Source: Sphaerimonospora thailandensis
GTDB lineage: Bacteria; Actinomycetota; Actinomycetes; Streptosporangiales; Streptosporangiaceae
Assembly: GCF_016863115.1 (NCBI RefSeq)
Contig: NZ_BOOG01000034.1
Span: 18,792-82,791 of the forward strand
Direction: 5' to 3'
DNA length: 64,000 nt
In this document: positions 1 to 8,758 of the stretch, piece after piece
Layout of the letters: each line of letters begins with the position of its first letter
How positions within the stretch are numbered: the first letter of the stretch is position 1
Notes under the pieces: model-generated
Told to the model about the DNA's origin: nothing
What the model saw: only the letters and a program-made list of their open reading frames with translations
Databases searched by the model: none
Position numbers and translations under genes: made by a program

Positions 1-18
1 CGCCCCGGCCTGTCATCG

Positions 19-531
19 CTATTCCGTCGGGATGCCGCTCACGAGCAGCTCGGGCGACTCGGTCCGGCCGTCGAGCACCCGGCCGGTGCGGGCGGTGACC
101 CGCCAGCCGTCCGGTCCCCGGCGCAGCCGCCAGTGGTTGGCGGTCGCCCGGCGGACCCGGAAATCGCCGGGGCCCCCCTCACGGGCCGCCCCGTTCAGCA
201 CCATGAGGGAGTAGCAGACGGCGACCGCCTCGTCGCCGTTCACCGTGACGTGGGGCGCGCCGATGAAGTGCGCGCATCCGCCGGCGATCCAGCCCTGGTG
301 CCGGTCGGACCCGACCATCGCGGCGATCTCGTCCTGCCCGGTCATCACCAACTCGTCCACGTCGTACACACCGTCGCGCTCCCACAGCCCGGCGACGGCT
401 TCGGCGCTGCCGCTGTCGACGAGCGGGCCGTAGGAGAGGATCAACCGGGTGATCTCCAGCTCGTCCTCGACCGCGCGCGTGCGCTCCTCCAGCCTGGCCA
501 GCCGCTGCTCGATGTCCCTGTTGTCAGTCAT
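19..531 (-). CDS. SnoaL-like / NTF2-family protein
   Basis: A 170-residue protein with the alpha+beta pattern of the SnoaL-like (NTF2) fold. An N-terminal helix rich in Arg and Glu precedes a motif around ITRLILSYGPLVDSG (about residues 28-42) that is typical of SnoaL_4-type polyketide cyclase or dehydratase-like proteins. The C-terminal strands include HWRLRRGPDGWRV. Its start overlaps the end of the upstream LLM oxidoreductase gene by 8 bases, so the two are probably translationally coupled. Members of this family in steroid clusters act as isomerases or dehydratases on small hydrophobic substrates; which reaction occurs here cannot be told from sequence. The fold assignment is fairly safe, the function open. 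Confidence 0.75.
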   Translation of the reverse strand: MTDNRDIEQRLARLEERTRAVEDELEITRLILSYGPLVDSGSAEAVAGLWERDGVYDVDELVMTGQDEIAAMVGSDRHQGWIAGGCAHFIGAPHVTVNGDEAVAVCYSLMVLNGAAREGGPGDFRVRRATANHWRLRRGPDGWRVTARTGRVLDGRTESPELLVSGIPTE

Positions 532-1405
532 CCGCGTCTCCGAAAACGATTCCGATCTTGGTGCCGAGGGCGTGCAGCGCCTCGAGTTGCTCGCAGTAGT
601 GGCCGGCCGACTCGGCGGCCACGTGAACGCCGGCGATGGTCGCGCCCGCCTCGCGCACCGCCCCGAGCGCGCGCTCGGCGGCCTCCGGCGATCCTGACGG
701 GTCGAGCGGGCGCCCGGGGCCGAGCACGATGTCGAAGCCGTCGGGCAGGCCCGCCTGGCGGACCATCGCCGACAGCGTGTCCAGGGGGAGGCCGAACGGG
801 ACCCAGCCGTCGCCGTGGGTCACCGCCCGTCGCAGCGAGCGCGCGGTCCGGCCGCCGATCCACAGCGGGACGCGTTCCTGCACCGCGTGCGGTTCCACCA
901 CGAAGCCGGCGAAGTCGTAGAACTCGCCGTGGAACTCCGGGACGCGCCGGCCCAGGGCCGCGCGTAGCGCGGCGATGGCCTCGTCGGCACGCGCGCCGCG
1001 ACCCTCGAAGGGGGCGCCGAGCAGCTCGAACTCCTCCTTGAGGCTTCCCACGCCCAGACCCAGGACGAGCCGGCCGCCGCTGACGCGGTCGAGCGTGCCG
1101 TACCGCTTGGCGATCGCGAGGGGGTGATGGTAGCCGAGAACGAGCACCTTGGTGGCCAGCCGGATGCGCGTGGTGCGCGCGGCGAGGTAGCCGAGCGTGG
1201 CCAGCGGGTCCCAGTAGGCGCCGCCGCGCTGCTCGGCCGCCTCGACCGGGACGGCGACGTGCTCGCTGCAGGTGATGTGGTGATAGCCCAGCCGGTCGGC
1301 CGTCTCGGCGACCTGTCCGATCTCCTCGATCCCCGCCGTTCGCTCCCACTCCGCGCTCACGCTCGGTTGCCGCACCACCACCGGGGTGGTGATCCCGATC
1401 CTCAT
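524..1405 (-). CDS. LLM class flavin-dependent oxidoreductase
   Basis: A 293-residue luciferase-like monooxygenase fold protein, probably F420- or FMN-dependent. The N-terminus MRIGITTPVV, the central GYHHPLAIAKRYGTLDRVSGGRLVLGLG stretch (about residues 91-118) and the later PLWIGGRTARSLRRA segment are hallmarks of the F420-dependent TIGR03619-type LLM group. It is transcribed divergently from the IclR-family regulator gene and carries the SnoaL-like gene downstream with an 8-base overlap. The shared divergent promoter holds one copy of the putative IclR-type operator and one AGAAA-TC-TTTCT repeat, which ties it to the steroid regulon. A role in redox steps on a steroid intermediate is an inference. 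Confidence 0.82.
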   Translation of the reverse strand: MRIGITTPVVVRQPSVSAEWERTAGIEEIGQVAETADRLGYHHITCSEHVAVPVEAAEQRGGAYWDPLATLGYLAARTTRIRLATKVLVLGYHHPLAIAKRYGTLDRVSGGRLVLGLGVGSLKEEFELLGAPFEGRGARADEAIAALRAALGRRVPEFHGEFYDFAGFVVEPHAVQERVPLWIGGRTARSLRRAVTHGDGWVPFGLPLDTLSAMVRQAGLPDGFDIVLGPGRPLDPSGSPEAAERALGAVREAGATIAGVHVAAESAGHYCEQLEALHALGTKIGIVFGDADD

Positions 1406-1431
1406 GCCTGTCCCCCTCTGCCGACGTCACC

Positions 1432-1446
1432 AGAAATCTTTCTAGT
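1432..1446. promoter_or_regulatory. KstR-like inverted repeat
   Basis: The sequence AGAAATCTTTCTAGT contains the inverted repeat AGAAA-TC-TTTCT followed by AGT. It lies 27 bases upstream of the LLM gene start. It resembles repeats at 26026-26043, 26094-26108 and 58558-58573 and, loosely, the known KstR operator (TnnAACnnGTTnnA). Binding by the TetR/KstR-like protein encoded at 22703-23311 is an inference. Confidence 0.35.
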
Positions 1447-1472
1447 TGCGACCGGAGAGTTCATACCGGGGG

Positions 1473-1488
1473 TCCCGCTGACTGGAAT
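1473..1488. promoter_or_regulatory. Putative IclR-type operator, site 1
   Basis: TCCCGCTGACTGGAAT is an imperfect palindrome in the divergent promoter between the LLM oxidoreductase and the IclR-family gene. It matches the 16-bp pattern TCCCGsTsAsCGGGAT found at many steroid-gene promoters in this window. Its place next to the regulator gene suggests autoregulation. Confidence 0.5.
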
Positions 1489-1589
1489 CGGACATCTAGT
1501 AGCATTTCGGGTGCTTCGATGGGGCTTCCCTCCGTCGGGTCTCGTTGCTACATTCCAATACAAGAATTCGTTTCAGTTTTGGGGGTGCG

Positions 1590-2492
1590 ATGACCGCTGC
1601 CAGCGTCATGTCCGAGTCGCCGGCGCCCGCACAGCGGGAGCTGCCGCCGTCGATGGTCGAGCGGATGACCCTGATCCTGGACGCGTTCCCGGGCCGCTCC
1701 ACCCGTCTCACCCTGGAGGACGTGGCGGGAGTCACCCGCCTGCCGCGCTCCACCGCTCACCGGATCCTGGACCAGTTGGTGCGGTTGAACTGGCTCGAGC
1801 ACAGTTCGTACGGCTACAGCCTGGGTTCACGCGCGCTCGGGCTCGGCGGCCGGGACGGCGGCCACGGCGAGATCAGGGAGGCGGCGGCTCCGCTGCTGCA
1901 CAGCCTGCAGATCAGGACGGGGATGGTCGTCCACCTGGCGGTCCTCGACGACGCCGAAGTCTTCTACCTCGACAAGGTGGGCGGGCGGTTCGCCCTGTCG
2001 GTGCCCTCCCGCGTCGGCGGCCGGGCGCCGGCCCACTCGACCGCGCTGGGCAAGGCCATCCTCGCCTGGCTGGAGCCCGAGCAGGTCGACAGCGCGATCG
2101 GCGGGCGCATCAGCCGGCTGACCAACCGGACGATCGGCGACATCGCCACCCTGCACCAGGAGCTGAACCGGATCCGGCGGCGCCGGGGCCTGGCCTTCGA
2201 ACGGGGGGAGTGCTTCCCCAGCATCTCCTGTGTGGCGGCCGCCATCCGCGGCCCCGAGGGGCCGGTGGCGAGCATCTCCCTGGTCGGCGAGGCGCGCACC
2301 CCGCTGGAGAAGGTCGCACCGCTCGTGGTCGACGCGGCACGGCAGGCGTCACTGGCCCTCTTCCCCGATCTGGCCACCCAGCGGCGGAGCCGTCCGGGGA
2401 GCCGGGTGCCGCACCGGGCACCGGAGCAGACGTGGTCGCCCGAGGCCATGAACCGGCTTCTCGAGGCCGGCCAGAACGGTGACTGGAGGTAG
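1590..2492 (+). CDS. IclR family transcriptional regulator
   Basis: A DNA-binding regulator of 300 residues from the ATG at 1590, which follows the purine-rich GGGGGTG; an upstream in-frame start at 1545 lacks such a site. The N-terminal winged helix-turn-helix spans about residues 20-85 (TRLTLEDVAGVTRLPRSTAHRILDQL is the recognition region). The IclR effector domain follows, with LQIRTGMVVHLAVLDDAEVFYLDKV and the conserved HSTALGKAILAWL stretch near the middle. IclR proteins bind short palindromes and respond to aromatic or acid ligands. It sits at the edge of the steroid cluster, divergent from an LLM gene, and the recurring 16-bp palindrome in the window is a natural candidate for its binding site. 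That pairing is inferred. Confidence 0.9.
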   Translation: MTAASVMSESPAPAQRELPPSMVERMTLILDAFPGRSTRLTLEDVAGVTRLPRSTAHRILDQLVRLNWLEHSSYGYSLGSRALGLGGRDGGHGEIREAAAPLLHSLQIRTGMVVHLAVLDDAEVFYLDKVGGRFALSVPSRVGGRAPAHSTALGKAILAWLEPEQVDSAIGGRISRLTNRTIGDIATLHQELNRIRRRRGLAFERGECFPSISCVAAAIRGPEGPVASISLVGEARTPLEKVAPLVVDAARQASLALFPDLATQRRSRPGSRVPHRAPEQTWSPEAMNRLLEAGQNGDWR

Positions 2493-2526
2493 CTGCGCCG
2501 CCCGGCCGCCGACGAGGCCCCGGCGG

Positions 2527-2550
2527 GGGAGGCGGCCCGCCCCGCCTCCC
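2527..2550. terminator. Bidirectional terminator between convergent genes
   Basis: GGGAGGCGG at 2527-2535 pairs perfectly with CCGCCTCCC at 2542-2550 around a 6-base loop. It lies between the convergent ends of the IclR gene and hsaB. There is no long T-tract, as is common in actinomycetes. Confidence 0.6.
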
Positions 2551-2569
2551 GGGACCCCCTCCCCGGGGC

Positions 2570-3163
2570 TTACCCCCAGCGGTCGCCCCAGCCCCACAGG
2601 TTCGGCCCCAGCTGCGGCTCGTCGAGCCCGAAGCGGCCGCGGTAGAAGACCAGCGGCCGTCCCTCACCGGTCGTCTCCAACTCCATGACATGGCCGAAGA
2701 CCACGTCATGGTCTCCGGCCACGTGCACGTCGTACACCTCGGCGTGGATCCGTACGAGCACGCCCCGCAGCGCGGGGACCCCCCAGCGGGACACGTCCCA
2801 CTCGAGCCCGTCGAACTTCTTGCCCTTGCTGGAGCCGAACCGGTTGCAGACGTCGACCTGGTGCTCGGCCAGCACGTTCACACAGAAGAGGCCCGACTTC
2901 CTGATCCGCGGCCAGGTGCGGCCGCCGCGGTCGGCGCAGAACAGCACCAGTGGCGGCTCGAGGGAGACCGAGGCGAACGACTGGCAGGCGAAACCCACCG
3001 GTTCGCCGTCGTCGATGCCGGTCACCACGGTCACCCCGCTGGCGAACATCCCCATCGCCCGCCGGAACTCCAGCGGCGTGGGCGGAGCCACCTCCACGGA
3101 CTCGTCGACCGCCACATCGATAGGGCCTGCCGTCAGCGCGGACTCGGTGGACTCGACTGCCAT
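2570..3163 (-). CDS. hsaB: Flavin reductase component of 3-HSA hydroxylase (HsaB-like)
   Basis: A 197-residue flavin reductase-domain protein. The ATG at 3163 is preferred because GAGG lies seven bases upstream; an earlier in-frame ATG at 3184 has no such site. The core FRRAMGMFASGVTVVTG, the CQSFASVSLEPPLVLFC segment and CVNVLAEHQ are the flavin-binding landmarks of the HpaC/HsaB family. HsaB supplies FADH2 or FMNH2 to HsaA, which hydroxylates 3-HSA to the catechol 3,4-DHSA. The gene is divergent from hsaD and the ring-degradation operon, with two putative IclR-type operators between them. A roughly 30-residue acidic N-terminal extension is unremarkable for the family. Two HsaA-type oxygenases occur in the window but only this one reductase. 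Confidence 0.88.
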   Translation of the reverse strand: MAVESTESALTAGPIDVAVDESVEVAPPTPLEFRRAMGMFASGVTVVTGIDDGEPVGFACQSFASVSLEPPLVLFCADRGGRTWPRIRKSGLFCVNVLAEHQVDVCNRFGSSKGKKFDGLEWDVSRWGVPALRGVLVRIHAEVYDVHVAGDHDVVFGHVMELETTGEGRPLVFYRGRFGLDEPQLGPNLWGWGDRWG

Positions 3164-3254
3164 GCGTTCACCTCGCGTTGCCATCGCACCCGCCGCCGTG
3201 GCGGATCTCCTGTCTTGAACCTACAAAGCGCCCCGCGACGTGCCGGAGGGCGGA

Positions 3255-3270
3255 TCCCGTTGAGTGGAAG
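3255..3270. promoter_or_regulatory. Putative IclR-type operator, site 2
   Basis: TCCCGTTGAGTGGAAG matches the recurring 16-bp pattern. It lies in the divergent hsaB/hsaD promoter region, 92 bases from the hsaB start. Confidence 0.5.
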
Positions 3271-3337
3271 GCTTTCCGGGAGCCGGGCATTCCCGTCGCA
3301 CCATCACAGGCCGCCCAGACGGGGGAGGGCGGCGACA

Positions 3338-3353
3338 TCCCGCTCATCGGGAT
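3338..3353. promoter_or_regulatory. Putative IclR-type operator, site 3
   Basis: TCCCGCTCATCGGGAT is a near-consensus copy of the 16-bp palindrome, 71 bases upstream of the hsaD start. The paired sites in this 260-base divergent region suggest that both transcripts are controlled together. Confidence 0.55.
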
Positions 3354-3423
3354 GCTCGCTATGGCGGCACGCCACCGTTGGTTACGTTCCCCGAAGCTGA
3401 CATTTCTCTGACTGGGGCGGAAG

Positions 3424-4311
3424 ATGACCACCGAGTTGACCCGTGAATCGACGTTGACCTACGAGTCGACGTCGCGTGAACTCGCGACGGATCAGGGCGT
3501 GCTGCGCTACCACGAGGCCGGTGAAGGCCCGCCGCTGCTGCTCCTGCACGGCTCGGGGCCCGGCGTCACCGGCTGGCGCAACTTCCGCGGCAACCTCGCC
3601 ACGTTCGCCGAGCACTTCCGCTGTCTCATCCTGGAGTTCCCCGGGTTCGGGGTCAGCGACCCGACATCCGAGCACCCGATGGTCGCCGCGAGGTCGGCGG
3701 TGATCCGCTTCCTCGACGGCCTCGGTCTGCGGCAGGTCGACGTGATCGGCAACTCCATGGGCGGGTTCGTGGGCACCGACGTGGCGATCGCCCATCCCGA
3801 CCGGGTGCGCCGGCTGGTCACGATCGGCGGCATGGGCAGGAACATCTTCAGCCCCGCCCCGGGCGAGGGCGTCAAGCTGCTGACGGAGTTCACCGACGAC
3901 CCCACCCGCGAGCGGCTCGTCCGATGGCTCCACTCCATGGTCTACAACCCGGCGATGGTGACCGAGGAACTGATCGAGGAGCGCTGGGCCCTGGCGACCG
4001 AGCCCGAGACGCTGGCCGCGGCCAAGCGCATGTACGGCTCGGCCGCGTTCGCCGCCAACATGGCCGCCCAGGCGGCCTCCACCACCCCGCCGTCATGGGC
4101 GATGCTGCACAAGCTGAAGGCCAGGACGCTGCTCACGTGGGGCCGCGACGACCGGGTCAGCCCCGTCGACATGGCGCTGCTGCCCATGCGCATGATCCCC
4201 GACGTCGAGGTGCACATCTTCCCCAACTGCGGGCACTGGGTCATGATCGAGCAGAAGGCGGCCTGGGAGAGCGCCGTGCTGGCCTTCCTCACCAGGAAGG
4301 ACGGCGAGTGA
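3424..4311 (+). CDS. hsaD: 4,5-9,10-diseco steroid hydrolase (HsaD, alpha/beta hydrolase)
   Basis: A 295-residue meta-cleavage product hydrolase. The oxyanion-hole motif HGSGPGVTGW is at about residues 42-51, the nucleophile is Ser111 in GNSMGG, the acid is Asp242 or Asp243 in WGRDDRV, and the catalytic His is His271 in NCGHWVMIE. HsaD cleaves the C-C bond of 4,9-DSHA to give HHD and the HIP precursor DOHNAA. The gene opens a seven-gene operon and its stop overlaps the GTG start of kstD by 3 bases. Length and motifs fit HsaD/BphD enzymes; the steroid assignment rests on its neighbours. Confidence 0.92.
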   Translation: MTTELTRESTLTYESTSRELATDQGVLRYHEAGEGPPLLLLHGSGPGVTGWRNFRGNLATFAEHFRCLILEFPGFGVSDPTSEHPMVAARSAVIRFLDGLGLRQVDVIGNSMGGFVGTDVAIAHPDRVRRLVTIGGMGRNIFSPAPGEGVKLLTEFTDDPTRERLVRWLHSMVYNPAMVTEELIEERWALATEPETLAAAKRMYGSAAFAANMAAQAASTTPPSWAMLHKLKARTLLTWGRDDRVSPVDMALLPMRMIPDVEVHIFPNCGHWVMIEQKAAWESAVLAFLTRKDGE

Positions 4312-5978
4312 GCGCGCACTGGGACGAGGAGTTCGACCTGGTCGTGGTCGGCAGCGGCGGCGGCGGCATGACGGCCGCGCTGGCCGCGCACGACAGCGGG
4401 CTGTCGGTCATCGTCGTCGAGAAGGGCTCGATGTACGGCGGCAGCACCGGGATCTCCGGCGGGGGGATCTGGATCCCCAACAACCCGACCCTGCGGGCCA
4501 AGGGGCACGACGACAGCCGCGAGTCCGTCCGCCGCTACCTCGAGCTGATCACCGAGGGGCGGGTCCCGTCGGCCCGGCTGGAGGCGTACGTCGACAACGG
4601 CCCGGCGGCGATGGAGCTGCTCGGCAGGAGCAAGTGGATGCGCTTCTTCTGGGTGAAGGGCTACGCCGACTACCACCCCGAGCTGGAGGGCGGCCGGCCG
4701 CTCGGCCGGACCATCGAGGCGCTGCCGTTCGACACCCGCAACCTGCGGGAGGACGAGCGGTTCCAGCGTCCCAACAGCATGAAAGGCCCGCTCGGCCTGT
4801 GGATCACCGCCAAGGACTACCACGACCTGGCCATGGTGAAGCGCACCTGGCGCGGCCGCTGGGCCTCGGTCGTCGCGGCCTGGCGGGTGTCGTCCAACGT
4901 GATCCGCCGGCGGCACATGGCCACCGGCGGGCGGGCGCTGGTCGCCCGGCTGCGGATGGCGATGAAGGACGCCGGGATCCCGCTGTGGCTGAAAACGCCG
5001 ATGACCGGCCTGGTCACCGACGCGAGCGGCGCCGTCGCCGGCATCACCGCCGAGCGCGACGGCACGCCCGTCCGCATCCGCGGCAGGTACGGCGTGCTGC
5101 TGGCCACCGGCGGCTTCGACCACAACCAGCAGATGCGCGAGAAGTACCTGCCGGAGGGCGGCCGGGCCGACTTCGGCATGGGCGCCAGGGAGAACACCGG
5201 CGACGGCATCCTGGCCGGCGAGCGGGTCGGCGCGGCCCTGGACCTGATGGACGACGCCTGGTGGATGCCGGCCGTGCAGCACCCGGCGGGGGCGACGATC
5301 CCGCTGGTGTCGGAGCGCTCCATCCCGCCGTCGGTCATCGTCTCGGCCGAGGGCAGGAGGTTCACCAACGAGTCGGCGCCGTACGTGAACTTCGTCCACG
5401 ACCAGCTCGAGGGCGGGCACGTGCCCGCGTGGTTCGTGATGGACGCCAAGGCCCGCTCCCGCTACCCGTTCGCCCAGATCCTGCCCGGGGCGCCGATCCC
5501 GAAGGCGTTCTACGACAAGGGCCTGGCCTTCCGGGCCGACACGATCGCCGAGCTCGCCGCCAAGATCAGTGTGCCGGCCGGCGCGCTGACCGAGACCATC
5601 GAGCGCTTCAACGGGTTCGCCCGGACCGGCAAGGACGGCGACTTCGGCCGCGGCGACAGCGCCTACGACCGCTACTACGGCGACCCCACGCTGAAGAACC
5701 CGACCATGGACCTCATCGACAGGGCGCCGTTCTACGCCTTCCGGATCGAGGCCGGCGACCTCGGCACCAAGGGCGGGCTGGTCTGCGACGAGCACAGCCG
5801 GGTGCTGCGCGCCGACGGCTCGGCGATCGAGGGCCTGTACGCCACGGGCAACGTCTCGGCCTCGGTGATGGGCAACGAGTACGCCGGGGCGGGCGCCACG
5901 ATCGGTCCCTCGATCGTCTTCGGGTACATCGCCGCCCGGCACGCGGCGGCGGTGCGATCGGGTGCGGGTGTGGCCTGA
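4308..5978 (+). CDS. kstD: 3-ketosteroid delta1-dehydrogenase
   Basis: An FAD flavoprotein of 556 residues. The GTG at 4308 overlaps the hsaD stop and begins just before the FAD-binding motif VVVGSGGGGMTAA (about residues 12-24). The C-terminal FAD segment contains MGNEYAGAGATIGPS, where Tyr525 corresponds to the catalytic tyrosine of the NxYxGxGxTIGP signature of KstD enzymes. KstD removes hydrogens from C1 and C2 of 3-keto-4-ene steroids, which together with 9-alpha-hydroxylation opens ring B. Its partner reductase gene kshB begins two bases after its stop. Length is typical of KstD (about 510-570). A second, shorter paralogue lies at 16519-17991. Confidence 0.93.
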   Translation: MSAHWDEEFDLVVVGSGGGGMTAALAAHDSGLSVIVVEKGSMYGGSTGISGGGIWIPNNPTLRAKGHDDSRESVRRYLELITEGRVPSARLEAYVDNGPAAMELLGRSKWMRFFWVKGYADYHPELEGGRPLGRTIEALPFDTRNLREDERFQRPNSMKGPLGLWITAKDYHDLAMVKRTWRGRWASVVAAWRVSSNVIRRRHMATGGRALVARLRMAMKDAGIPLWLKTPMTGLVTDASGAVAGITAERDGTPVRIRGRYGVLLATGGFDHNQQMREKYLPEGGRADFGMGARENTGDGILAGERVGAALDLMDDAWWMPAVQHPAGATIPLVSERSIPPSVIVSAEGRRFTNESAPYVNFVHDQLEGGHVPAWFVMDAKARSRYPFAQILPGAPIPKAFYDKGLAFRADTIAELAAKISVPAGALTETIERFNGFARTGKDGDFGRGDSAYDRYYGDPTLKNPTMDLIDRAPFYAFRIEAGDLGTKGGLVCDEHSRVLRADGSAIEGLYATGNVSASVMGNEYAGAGATIGPSIVFGYIAARHAAAVRSGAGVA

Positions 5979-5979
5979 G

Positions 5980-7008
5980 ATGTCGCCGCAGTTGAAGGTC
6001 CGGGTCGTCGAGGTCATCAAGGAGACCCCGGACGCCCACTCCCTCGTGCTCGAACCCGCCGACGGGGACCACGCCAGGTTCGGCTACAAGCCCGGACAGT
6101 TCCTGACCATCCGGGTGCCGACCACCCGCCCAGAGGGGGCGGCCCGCTGCTACTCGCTCAGCAGTTCACCCGTCTGCGGTGAGAAGCTCAAGGTGACGGT
6201 CAAGCGGACCAGGGACGGCTACGGCTCGAACTGGATCTGCGACAACGTCACCGAGGGCGACGTGCTGGAGGTGCTGCGCCCCTCCGGGACGTTCACCCCC
6301 GCCTCACTCGACGAGGACCTGCTGCTGTTCGCGGCGGGCAGCGGCGTCACGCCGGTCATGTCGATCCTCAAGTCCTGCCTGCGCGCCGGGAAGGGGAGCG
6401 TCACCCTCGTCTACGCCAACCGGGACGAGAGCTCGGTCATCTTCCGCGAAGAGCTGATCGCGCTGGCCGGCCAGCACGGCGAGCGGCTGACCGTCGTCCA
6501 CTGGCTGGAGTCGGTGCAGGGCCTGCCCACCGCGGCCGCGCTGGCCGCCCTGGCCGGGCCGTACGCGGCACGTGAGGCGTTCGTCTGCGGTCCCGGGCCG
6601 TTCATGGACCTGGTCACCGAGGCGCTGACCGGTCTGGGGGTTCCCGACCGGCGGATCAGGGTCGAGCGGTTCGAGTCGCTGACCGGCGACCCGTTCGCCG
6701 ACTCCGACGTGGTCATCGACTCCGCCGGACCCACGGCCACGGTTGAGGTCACGCTCGACGGTGAGACCCGCACCCTGGACTGGCCCAAGGGCAACACGCT
6801 GCTCGACGTGATGCTGGCCGCCGGGATGGACGCTCCGTACTCCTGCCGTGAGGGGTCGTGCAGCGCCTGCGCCTGCGTCCTGCTCGACGGCGAGGTCACG
6901 CTGGAGCGCAACACGATCCTCGACGCGCAGGACCTCGCCGAGGGCCTCATCCTCGGCTGCCAGGCCGTCCCGGTCACCGACCAAATCAAGATCAGCTATG
7001 ACGACTGA
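5980..7008 (+). CDS. kshB: 3-ketosteroid 9-alpha-hydroxylase reductase subunit (KshB)
   Basis: A 342-residue electron-transfer flavoprotein. The ATG at 5980 follows the kstD stop by one base. The order is an FAD-binding ferredoxin-reductase domain (RCYSLSSSP near residue 55), an NAD-binding domain (FAAGSGVTPVMSI and FVCGPGPFMD), and a C-terminal plant-type [2Fe-2S] ferredoxin domain with ligands Cys289, Cys294, Cys297 and Cys327. KshB passes NADH electrons to the Rieske oxygenase KshA, whose gene is at 19959-21110. The domain order and length match known KshB proteins (about 340-360 residues). Placement with kstD supports the steroid role. Confidence 0.93.
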   Translation: MSPQLKVRVVEVIKETPDAHSLVLEPADGDHARFGYKPGQFLTIRVPTTRPEGAARCYSLSSSPVCGEKLKVTVKRTRDGYGSNWICDNVTEGDVLEVLRPSGTFTPASLDEDLLLFAAGSGVTPVMSILKSCLRAGKGSVTLVYANRDESSVIFREELIALAGQHGERLTVVHWLESVQGLPTAAALAALAGPYAAREAFVCGPGPFMDLVTEALTGLGVPDRRIRVERFESLTGDPFADSDVVIDSAGPTATVEVTLDGETRTLDWPKGNTLLDVMLAAGMDAPYSCREGSCSACACVLLDGEVTLERNTILDAQDLAEGLILGCQAVPVTDQIKISYDD

Positions 7009-7028
7009 GACCCACCCGGGAGGACGAG

Positions 7029-7829
7029 ATGCTTGAGGAGGCGCTGCGCGCGGAAGCGGCGGAGCGGCTGTGGGCGGCCGAGCGGGACCGGGCGCCGATC
7101 GAGCCGCTGACCGAGTCCTTCCCGGGCATCGACGTCGTCGACGCCTACGAGATCCAGCTCGTCAACATCCGCCGCCGCCTGGCCGGGGGGGCCGGGGTGT
7201 ACGGGCACAAGGTGGGGCTGTCCTCACCGGTGATGCAGAAGATGATGGGCGTCGACGAGCCCGACTACGGCCACCTGCTCGACACGATGGTGCTGTCGGA
7301 GGACGAGCCCGTCCAGACCGGCCGGTACTGCTACCCCCGCATCGAGGTCGAGATCGGCTACGTGCTCGGGTCGAGCCTGCCCGGCGAGGGGTGCACCGAA
7401 GAGGACGTGCTGGCCGCCACGGAGTACATCGTGGCGAGCCTGGAGCTCATCGACAGCCGCATCAGGGACTGGAAGATCGGCCTGGCCGACACGATCGCCG
7501 ACAACGCGTCCTCGGCCGGCGTGCTGCTGGGCGCGGCCCGGCGCACCCCGGCCGAGCTGCGGGCCGCCGGCGTGGACATCGCCGACATCGAGGCCGTGCT
7601 CTACAACGGCGATGCCGAGGTGACGCGGGGCAACACCAGTGCGGTCCTGGGCGATCCGACCACCGCCGTCGCCTGGCTGGCCAGGAAGGTCGCCTCCTTC
7701 GGGGTCAAGCTCGAGGCAGGCCACGTCATCCTCCCCGGGTCCTGCACCCGAGCCGTCGACGTGCGCCCCGGCGACACCTTCCGCGCCGAGTTCGCCGGGC
7801 TCGGCTCCGTGACCGCTCGATTCGAATGA
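7029..7829 (+). CDS. hsaE: 2-hydroxyhexa-2,4-dienoate hydratase (HsaE)
   Basis: A 266-residue fumarylacetoacetase-like hydratase of the MhpD family. Conserved segments include [25 protein letters not shown] (starting near residue 59), the metal-site stretch [12 protein letters not shown] and the [20 protein letters not shown] region near residue 205. HsaE hydrates HHD to 4-hydroxy-2-oxohexanoate. A GGAGG site lies 5 bases before the ATG. It is followed by the HsaG and HsaF genes, giving the complete E-G-F lower pathway in one operon. Confidence 0.92.
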   Translation: MLEEALRAEAAERLWAAERDRAPIEPLTESFPGIDVVDAYEIQLVNIRRRLAGGAGVYGHKVGLSSPVMQKMMGVDEPDYGHLLDTMVLSEDEPVQTGRYCYPRIEVEIGYVLGSSLPGEGCTEEDVLAATEYIVASLELIDSRIRDWKIGLADTIADNASSAGVLLGAARRTPAELRAAGVDIADIEAVLYNGDAEVTRGNTSAVLGDPTTAVAWLARKVASFGVKLEAGHVILPGSCTRAVDVRPGDTFRAEFAGLGSVTARFE

Positions 7830-7840
7830 GGGTGAGATCA

Positions 7841-8746
7841 GTGACATCTGGACGGACCAGGGCGAGTGCCGCGATCGTCGGCTCAGGGAACATCGGGACC
7901 GACCTGATGTACAAGCTGCTGCGGTCGGAGGTGATCGAGCCGCGCTGGATGATCGGCGTGGATCCCGAAAGCCCCGGCCTGAAGCGGGCCAGGGACAACG
8001 GCCTGATCGCCTCGGCCGACGGTGTGGACTGGCTGCTCGCCCAGGACGAGCGTCCCGACATCGTCTTCGAGGCGACCTCGGCGTACGTCCACCGGGAGAA
8101 CGCGCCCAGGTACAAGGAGCTCGGCATCCAGGCCGTGGACCTGACCCCGGCCGCGATCGGCCCGGCGGTGGTGCCGGCGGTGAACCTCGGCGCGCACCTG
8201 GACGCGCCCAACGTCAGCCTGATCACCTGCGGCGGCCAGGCCACGATCCCGATGGTGTACGCGGTCTCCCGGGTGACCGAGGTGGCGTACGCGGAGATCG
8301 TCGCCAGCGTCGCGTCCCCGTCGGCCGGTCCCGGCACCCGCGCCAACATCGACGAGTTCACCAAGACGACAGCCCGCGGCATCGAGACGATCGGCGGCGC
8401 CCGGCGGGGCAAGGCCATCATCATCCTCAACCCGGCCGAGCCGCCGATGCTCATGCAGGACACGATCTTCTGTTCGATCCCCGTCGACGCCGACCGGGAG
8501 GCCATCGCGACCTCGATCAAGGAGGTCGCCGCCGAGGTCGCCTCCTACGTGCCCGGCTACCGGCTGCGCACCGAGCCGCAGTTCGACGACCCGACGGCCG
8601 TCAGCGGCGGGCTCGCCCGCGTCGCGGTGTTCGTCGAGGTCGAGGGCGCCGGCGACTTCCTGCCGCCCTACTCGGGCAACCTCGACATCATGACGGCCGC
8701 CGCCACCAAGGTCGGCGAGGGCTTCGCGCAGCGCATCCACTCGTAA
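7841..8746 (+). CDS. hsaG: Acylating propanal/acetaldehyde dehydrogenase (HsaG)
   Basis: A 301-residue NAD-dependent CoA-acylating aldehyde dehydrogenase of the DmpF/BphJ type. The GTG at 7841 follows GGTGAG at a good distance; an alternative ATG at 7826 would overlap the hsaE stop but lacks a ribosome site. The Rossmann motif [12 protein letters not shown] is at residues 11-22 and the catalytic cysteine is Cys130 in [12 protein letters not shown]. HsaG forms a channeling complex with the aldolase HsaF and converts propanal to propionyl-CoA. HsaF is encoded 12 bases downstream. Confidence 0.92.
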   Translation: MTSGRTRASAAIVGSGNIGTDLMYKLLRSEVIEPRWMIGVDPESPGLKRARDNGLIASADGVDWLLAQDERPDIVFEATSAYVHRENAPRYKELGIQAVDLTPAAIGPAVVPAVNLGAHLDAPNVSLITCGGQATIPMVYAVSRVTEVAYAEIVASVASPSAGPGTRANIDEFTKTTARGIETIGGARRGKAIIILNPAEPPMLMQDTIFCSIPVDADREAIATSIKEVAAEVASYVPGYRLRTEPQFDDPTAVSGGLARVAVFVEVEGAGDFLPPYSGNLDIMTAAATKVGEGFAQRIHS

Positions 8747-8758
8747 GGAGATCGACCC

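Noticed and set aside
3942..6020. A 692-codon open frame on the minus strand opposite kstD
   Set aside because: It is a GC-skew shadow: very rich in Arg, Gly, Val and His with no domains, while the plus strand encodes clear hsaD, kstD and kshB.
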